Assembly (NCBI RefSeq): GCF_000001735.4
Contig: NC_003070.9
Coordinates: 25,157,971 to 25,221,970, forward strand
Direction: 5' to 3'
Source of the DNA: Arabidopsis thaliana
Lineage: Eukaryota; Streptophyta; Magnoliopsida; Brassicales; Brassicaceae
DNA length: 64,000 bases
Part shown: one piece after another, positions 60,001 through 64,000 of the stretch
Layout of the letters: every line of letters starts with the position of its first letter
How positions within the stretch are numbered: position 1 is the stretch's first letter
Notes under the pieces: model-generated
Databases searched by the model: none
Told to the model about the DNA's origin: nothing
The model's input: the letters and a program-made list of their open reading frames with translations, nothing else
Translations under genes and position numbers: made by a program

Positions 60001-63000
60001 TTTAAGAGAATGAAAAGGAAAAAATATAAATTAACATATCAGCAGCTTAGATACTAAATGAATGTTGTACAATATTTATGTCTACTACAATCAAAGATAA
60101 CAAAATAAATGGGAAGATACTTGATCACCACAATGCGTATAAAAAATGTTGAGTTAGTACTATTTTTGCTTAATCCACCACTAATGACTCACAAAATCAA
60201 AATTGTTAGATTTTTTTTGTCCAAAATAAATGTTATACCATAAAAAGGAGAACAATCAAAATACCAATAACTAAAACACTCCCAACTACAAGCATATGAC
60301 ATTGGGAAATTAAGGTTTATAGGGTACGAAACAAAAAAAAAACGAGAAAACGAGGCTAATAAAAAACATTTTTGTCTTAAAAACGAAAATGACAAGAAAG
60401 TAAGATAGCAAAACTGGAAAAGCGGCCTTAAACGTGCCAGCCAACATCTCGAGTGTCTACGCTAAAAGTAGCCAAAAGTATCAATTCAGTGTGTTGTCTC
60501 ATGAAATATTAGTCCGTGTAATGATGTCCCGTAAAGTACCGGTATGGAAAGTATCAGTCCTAAAGTATTACTAGCACTAATATTAGCCTGAAAACCAATA
60601 CATTTTTCTTAGATTTACCATGAGTATTCAAATTTTGCTGAAACTTCGACTAATTCTAGAGGTGGACATGATCGGGTATTGAGTTTGCGAAAAACTATTA
60701 CCAACGAACATGTCGTAAATCTCAAATACCCAAAAGGCCTTGCCAAAAATACGAACATGTGATTCAAAAGATCGGATTACTCTTAATTTATAATATGTGA
60801 TTCAACAACATATCATTTTAACCTTGTGGTGGACGTTGGTTCTTTTGCTTGCATCTATACTATGTATTAGCTCATATCTTCTCCACACATCCTTTATTGT
60901 TATGTAAAAGATCATTTTTTTTATCTATACTTCCCATGCATCAAATTTTCATTTATCTTACCAATTCTTCAATGCTAAATTTAGGTTAATCGGTTCATAG
61001 GAAACTCCAACAAAATGATATATACGTCACTGAATTTATTAAGTTTAGAGAAACTAGTCACCTTAATCATTATTATAACTAATTTATCCAAAAGACTTTA
61101 TTTAAAAATGATATTTTCTAGATATTAAAAAGATAAAGGGAAATAAAACATGCTAAGGGTCTCTGTATGTCTAGTGTAGTTTTCAGCTGACCTTACAAAG
61201 AAATGATTAATAAACTTTGTCGTAGGTTCAGATCATGACGTTAATGTATATATGTATAAGAATACTTTTCAAGTGGTTGATGAGTTTAGGTTAAAAAGAA
61301 ATATATTGATAACGGCAGCAAAGTGAGGATAGTCTGGTCTGTGCCAAAATCAAATTTGATTATTAGAGATTAGTCACCGTATAAGTTAAATCTTGGTTGG
61401 TGTTACTTTTAGTAAGTAAGTACAATTTGGCGTAGTGTGCATAGAAGTTACTAACAATCTAGAACATGTTACATCAACCGGAAGGTTCAATGTTTATAAG
61501 GCAAAGCAGTTAATAGCCTGCGCCAAACGAAGATTTTTAGGTGTGGAAAAAATATTGTATTTTTCAGATGATATCACATATAGTATAATTTAAGTTCAAG
61601 TTTTCGGAATTATGTGTGTTTAGGTTAAAACTACCAGAAGATAAACTTAAGAGTGATTATATATAAAATAGAAGTTGTCGTAATTCGTAAATATGTCAGA
61701 AACCCAATATATAAAATATTTAACTACAATCAATGTTGTAACTAATTAGTGAATAAAAACATAACAAACAAAAAAAGTAAAAAAAACCCATTAGAGAAGG
61801 AACCGAGAGAAAGGATCGAGGTTAGGGCCGTCGTTTGCTAAACCAATAAAGAGGTGATCACTGATCTGTCATCGAACCCGTGGTTTGGAGGTGGCCGTAC
61901 AATCGTGTAAACATACAAAACGTGTTGTCTCAAATAGAATGAAAACTAGTGTAACAAAATATATGGATTTTAATCACCCAAAAAATATGGATTTTTCTTA
62001 GCATTACTATGTCAAATGTAGAAGTATAGCGCATAATTAGCATCATCAAAATACATATACAAATTTGATCAGCTAATTAAGTAAAATGAATCTTCTTTCC
62101 TTTTTGAAAAGGGGAAGAATTAGTGGATAACTTAGAAGGTGGTTATGTTTATTCACTTATCATACACGTAAAGGTTGTCCAAGAAGTAGCAGGCATTAAG
62201 CAATGTTTTATGAGTCTTCTATGGAGCTTTGGTTTTATGATCACGTTCTTGTGGAAACCCTAATTGTAACTTTACTTAATGCCGTTGACGTACGTCTTCA
62301 ATTTCTAAGCCTCTCGTCGATCATGTGACCATGTTTTCTCTCAATCTTTCCTTAATTACTACTTTTGTCTTCTCTTACGTAAAAAAAAGTAAAAGATGAG
62401 ATGTTATTGACGTTCCCCTTTTTCGTCGGTCAACAAATTACTGGTTTGTTTGGTAATTAAGTATGCTTCATCTAAGTTAAAGAGTTTAAACTAAACTAAT
62501 ACATAATTAAGACACAACGAAGTATGACTATAAATAATTAGAAGTATACAGCAAATGAGGAAAAAAACAAAAAAAAAGGTGGACATCGATTTCTATCTTT
62601 AAAATGGACCAAATATAATTTAGACTTTCCTTATAAAATAGTTTTTAACACGAAAAATTATCAATGAATAACCACTATCCAAATAGTGGTGGTCCAGTGG
62701 TTAAAACTTAAAAGATTCATTACGAATGTCCTTTTTTACTATACTTATAAATCATTTTTAGCAATTTGTAACTGTTTTACTGAAGAAAAAAAAAATCTAG
62801 ATTACGGTTAGAATTTCTATGATTCATGAAAGATAGAAAAACATATAACTGTTCCAAATTAGATATTGATTTTAATTTGATGTATTTTTCTTTTGCTTGT
62901 TTTTCAATAACAGAGTTGAAAGTTAAAATATAGGATTCCTTTAAAAAGAGTAAAAAAATTATACCGATAAAACCAAAACTTGGACATTTCTATTTCATCT

Positions 63001-64000
63001 TTGACCTCATCCTCTTTAATTTCGGGTTTGCTAAAAGAGTTATAAATATCTCAACCACACACACAAAAGGCTGTATATAAACTAGGTACATAAATTTGAC
63101 TTTGACCCAAAAGAAGACTCTGTACAATTTGTACAAAAAGAGAAAAAGAGAACAGTATTATTAGCAAGTGGCCAAATTATTTGAAGTTGGATTCGATGGA
63201 ACTTTACTTATTTATTTATTCACAAAAGTAAAAAAAAAACAAAGAAGAGAGTAAAGAGAAATGATGAACAGAGAATGTTAGGATAACTTCAATGTTACTC
63301 AAACATAAATTGAAGGAAGCACGCCTTCTCTCTCATATTTTTGTACCACTCTCTTCTCTTTTCAGTTTCAGATATATCCATGGGACCAACACTTAATTAC
63401 TTTATTATTCAAAATTAAGATTGAAATTTAGTAACCAATTGATGATACCAGACCATATAAGCTGGTTCCGAATTGTATCATATTATTTCGTTTAATGTAT
63501 ATAAATGACAATTTGCATCTTAATCATTGGAAAAATTGGTTTGGAAGTCAAATTAGAGAGATGGCCACAACGTTAAGTTATGTGTTTGGTTTCCTTCATC
63601 TTAATCCCATTTATTATTATGGTTCGTTACGCTAAATTTTCACAAATTCCCACTTTTACATGCCTTCATGTTTATACATTTATATATTGTGTACGTTTAG
63701 TTAGATCAGATTTAGGGTAGGCCTTGAATTCCCCATTTCTACGTTATGTCATGAATAACGCATACGTGTTTTTGCGTTTAACAATTCGTAATTCTTTGAA
63801 ATAGTTACGCATTAAGAAAAATATGACTTCTTAAGAATTGTTTTAGTAATTCTCATTTAAAATAAGACCAAAGTGAGAATGGTTCTTCAAGTTATTGTCG
63901 GACAAAAATATAACCAAATAAACGTATATCAATACGTGGTGCATGTGCATGTTAAGCGAAGTATATAATGCGCCTGACTTTTATACATAACTATATAATT
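57024..64000. other. Seven-kilobase gene-free stretch
   Basis: AGM2 3' flank, then AT-rich DNA to the window end. I found no splice-consistent protein frame on either strand. Faint repeat-like traces: GTCCCG..CGGGAC ends at about 58847-58913, a GAGGTGGACATGATCGGGT piece near 60660, and tRNA-like words near 59524 and 62690. A TGTATATAAAC word at about 63073 could belong to a promoter. An unannotated noncoding RNA cannot be excluded from sequence alone. Confidence 0.5.

Noticed and set aside
61790..61915. GC-richer patch near the right end
   Set aside because: All six frames are broken within about 25 codons and nothing is recognisable.
62680..62720. GTGGTCCAGTGGTTAAAAC, another A-box-like word
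   Set aside because: No B-box at the right distance, so neither a tRNA nor a supported SINE.

Overview
The window is nuclear plant DNA: AT-rich, with intron-dense genes, canonical GT-AG introns, and proteins I recognise as Arabidopsis thaliana. The gene order (UMP1, TCP1, a DVL peptide, a CXXC-R1 zinc-finger protein, a two-domain glyoxalase I, GLOX1, pGlcT2, CAMTA4, primase large subunit, a RanBP2-type zinc-finger protein, AGM2) matches, from memory, the At1g67240-At1g67330 stretch of chromosome 1. I read everything by eye; exon borders come from splice sites, reading-frame continuity and family knowledge, and no alignment was run.

Layout. 1-5.5 kb is a complete Mutator-like element (MULE) with ~290-bp terminal inverted repeats and a 10-bp target duplication; it carries a frameshifted transposase and a convergent GRF-zinc-finger gene. 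5.8-7.0 kb is the proteasome assembly factor UMP1. 10.3-11.3 kb is TCP1. From 11.3 to 25.3 kb DNA is gene-poor: a decayed Copia fragment, foldback and inverted repeats, an element packed with E2F-type sites, and one 40-codon gene (DVL3/RTFL21) at 18.0 kb that is easily missed because it is so short. 25.3-27.8 kb is a CXXC-R1/DDT zinc-finger gene flanked by a large inverted duplication of its own 5' region and by a direct repeat on both sides.

30.6-54.4 kb is a compact run of minus-strand genes: glyoxalase I, glyoxal oxidase GLOX1, the sugar carrier pGlcT2, the calmodulin-binding factor CAMTA4, DNA primase large subunit, and a three-finger RNA-binding protein. AGM2 (56.1-57.0 kb) is the only intact plus-strand gene. 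57-64 kb shows no gene I can support.

There is no operon logic here. The neighbouring glyoxalase I and glyoxal oxidase have names that sound related but act in different compartments (plastid and secretory path). The primase promoter shows the E2F plus site-II arrangement of S-phase genes. I found no tRNA, rRNA, CRISPR or virus. The most interesting material is structural: the self-inverted promoter at 27.9-29.0 kb, the E2F-site-rich repeat at 22.2-23.2 kb, a perfect 57-bp inverted repeat at 21.4/21.7 kb, and the two-gene MULE.
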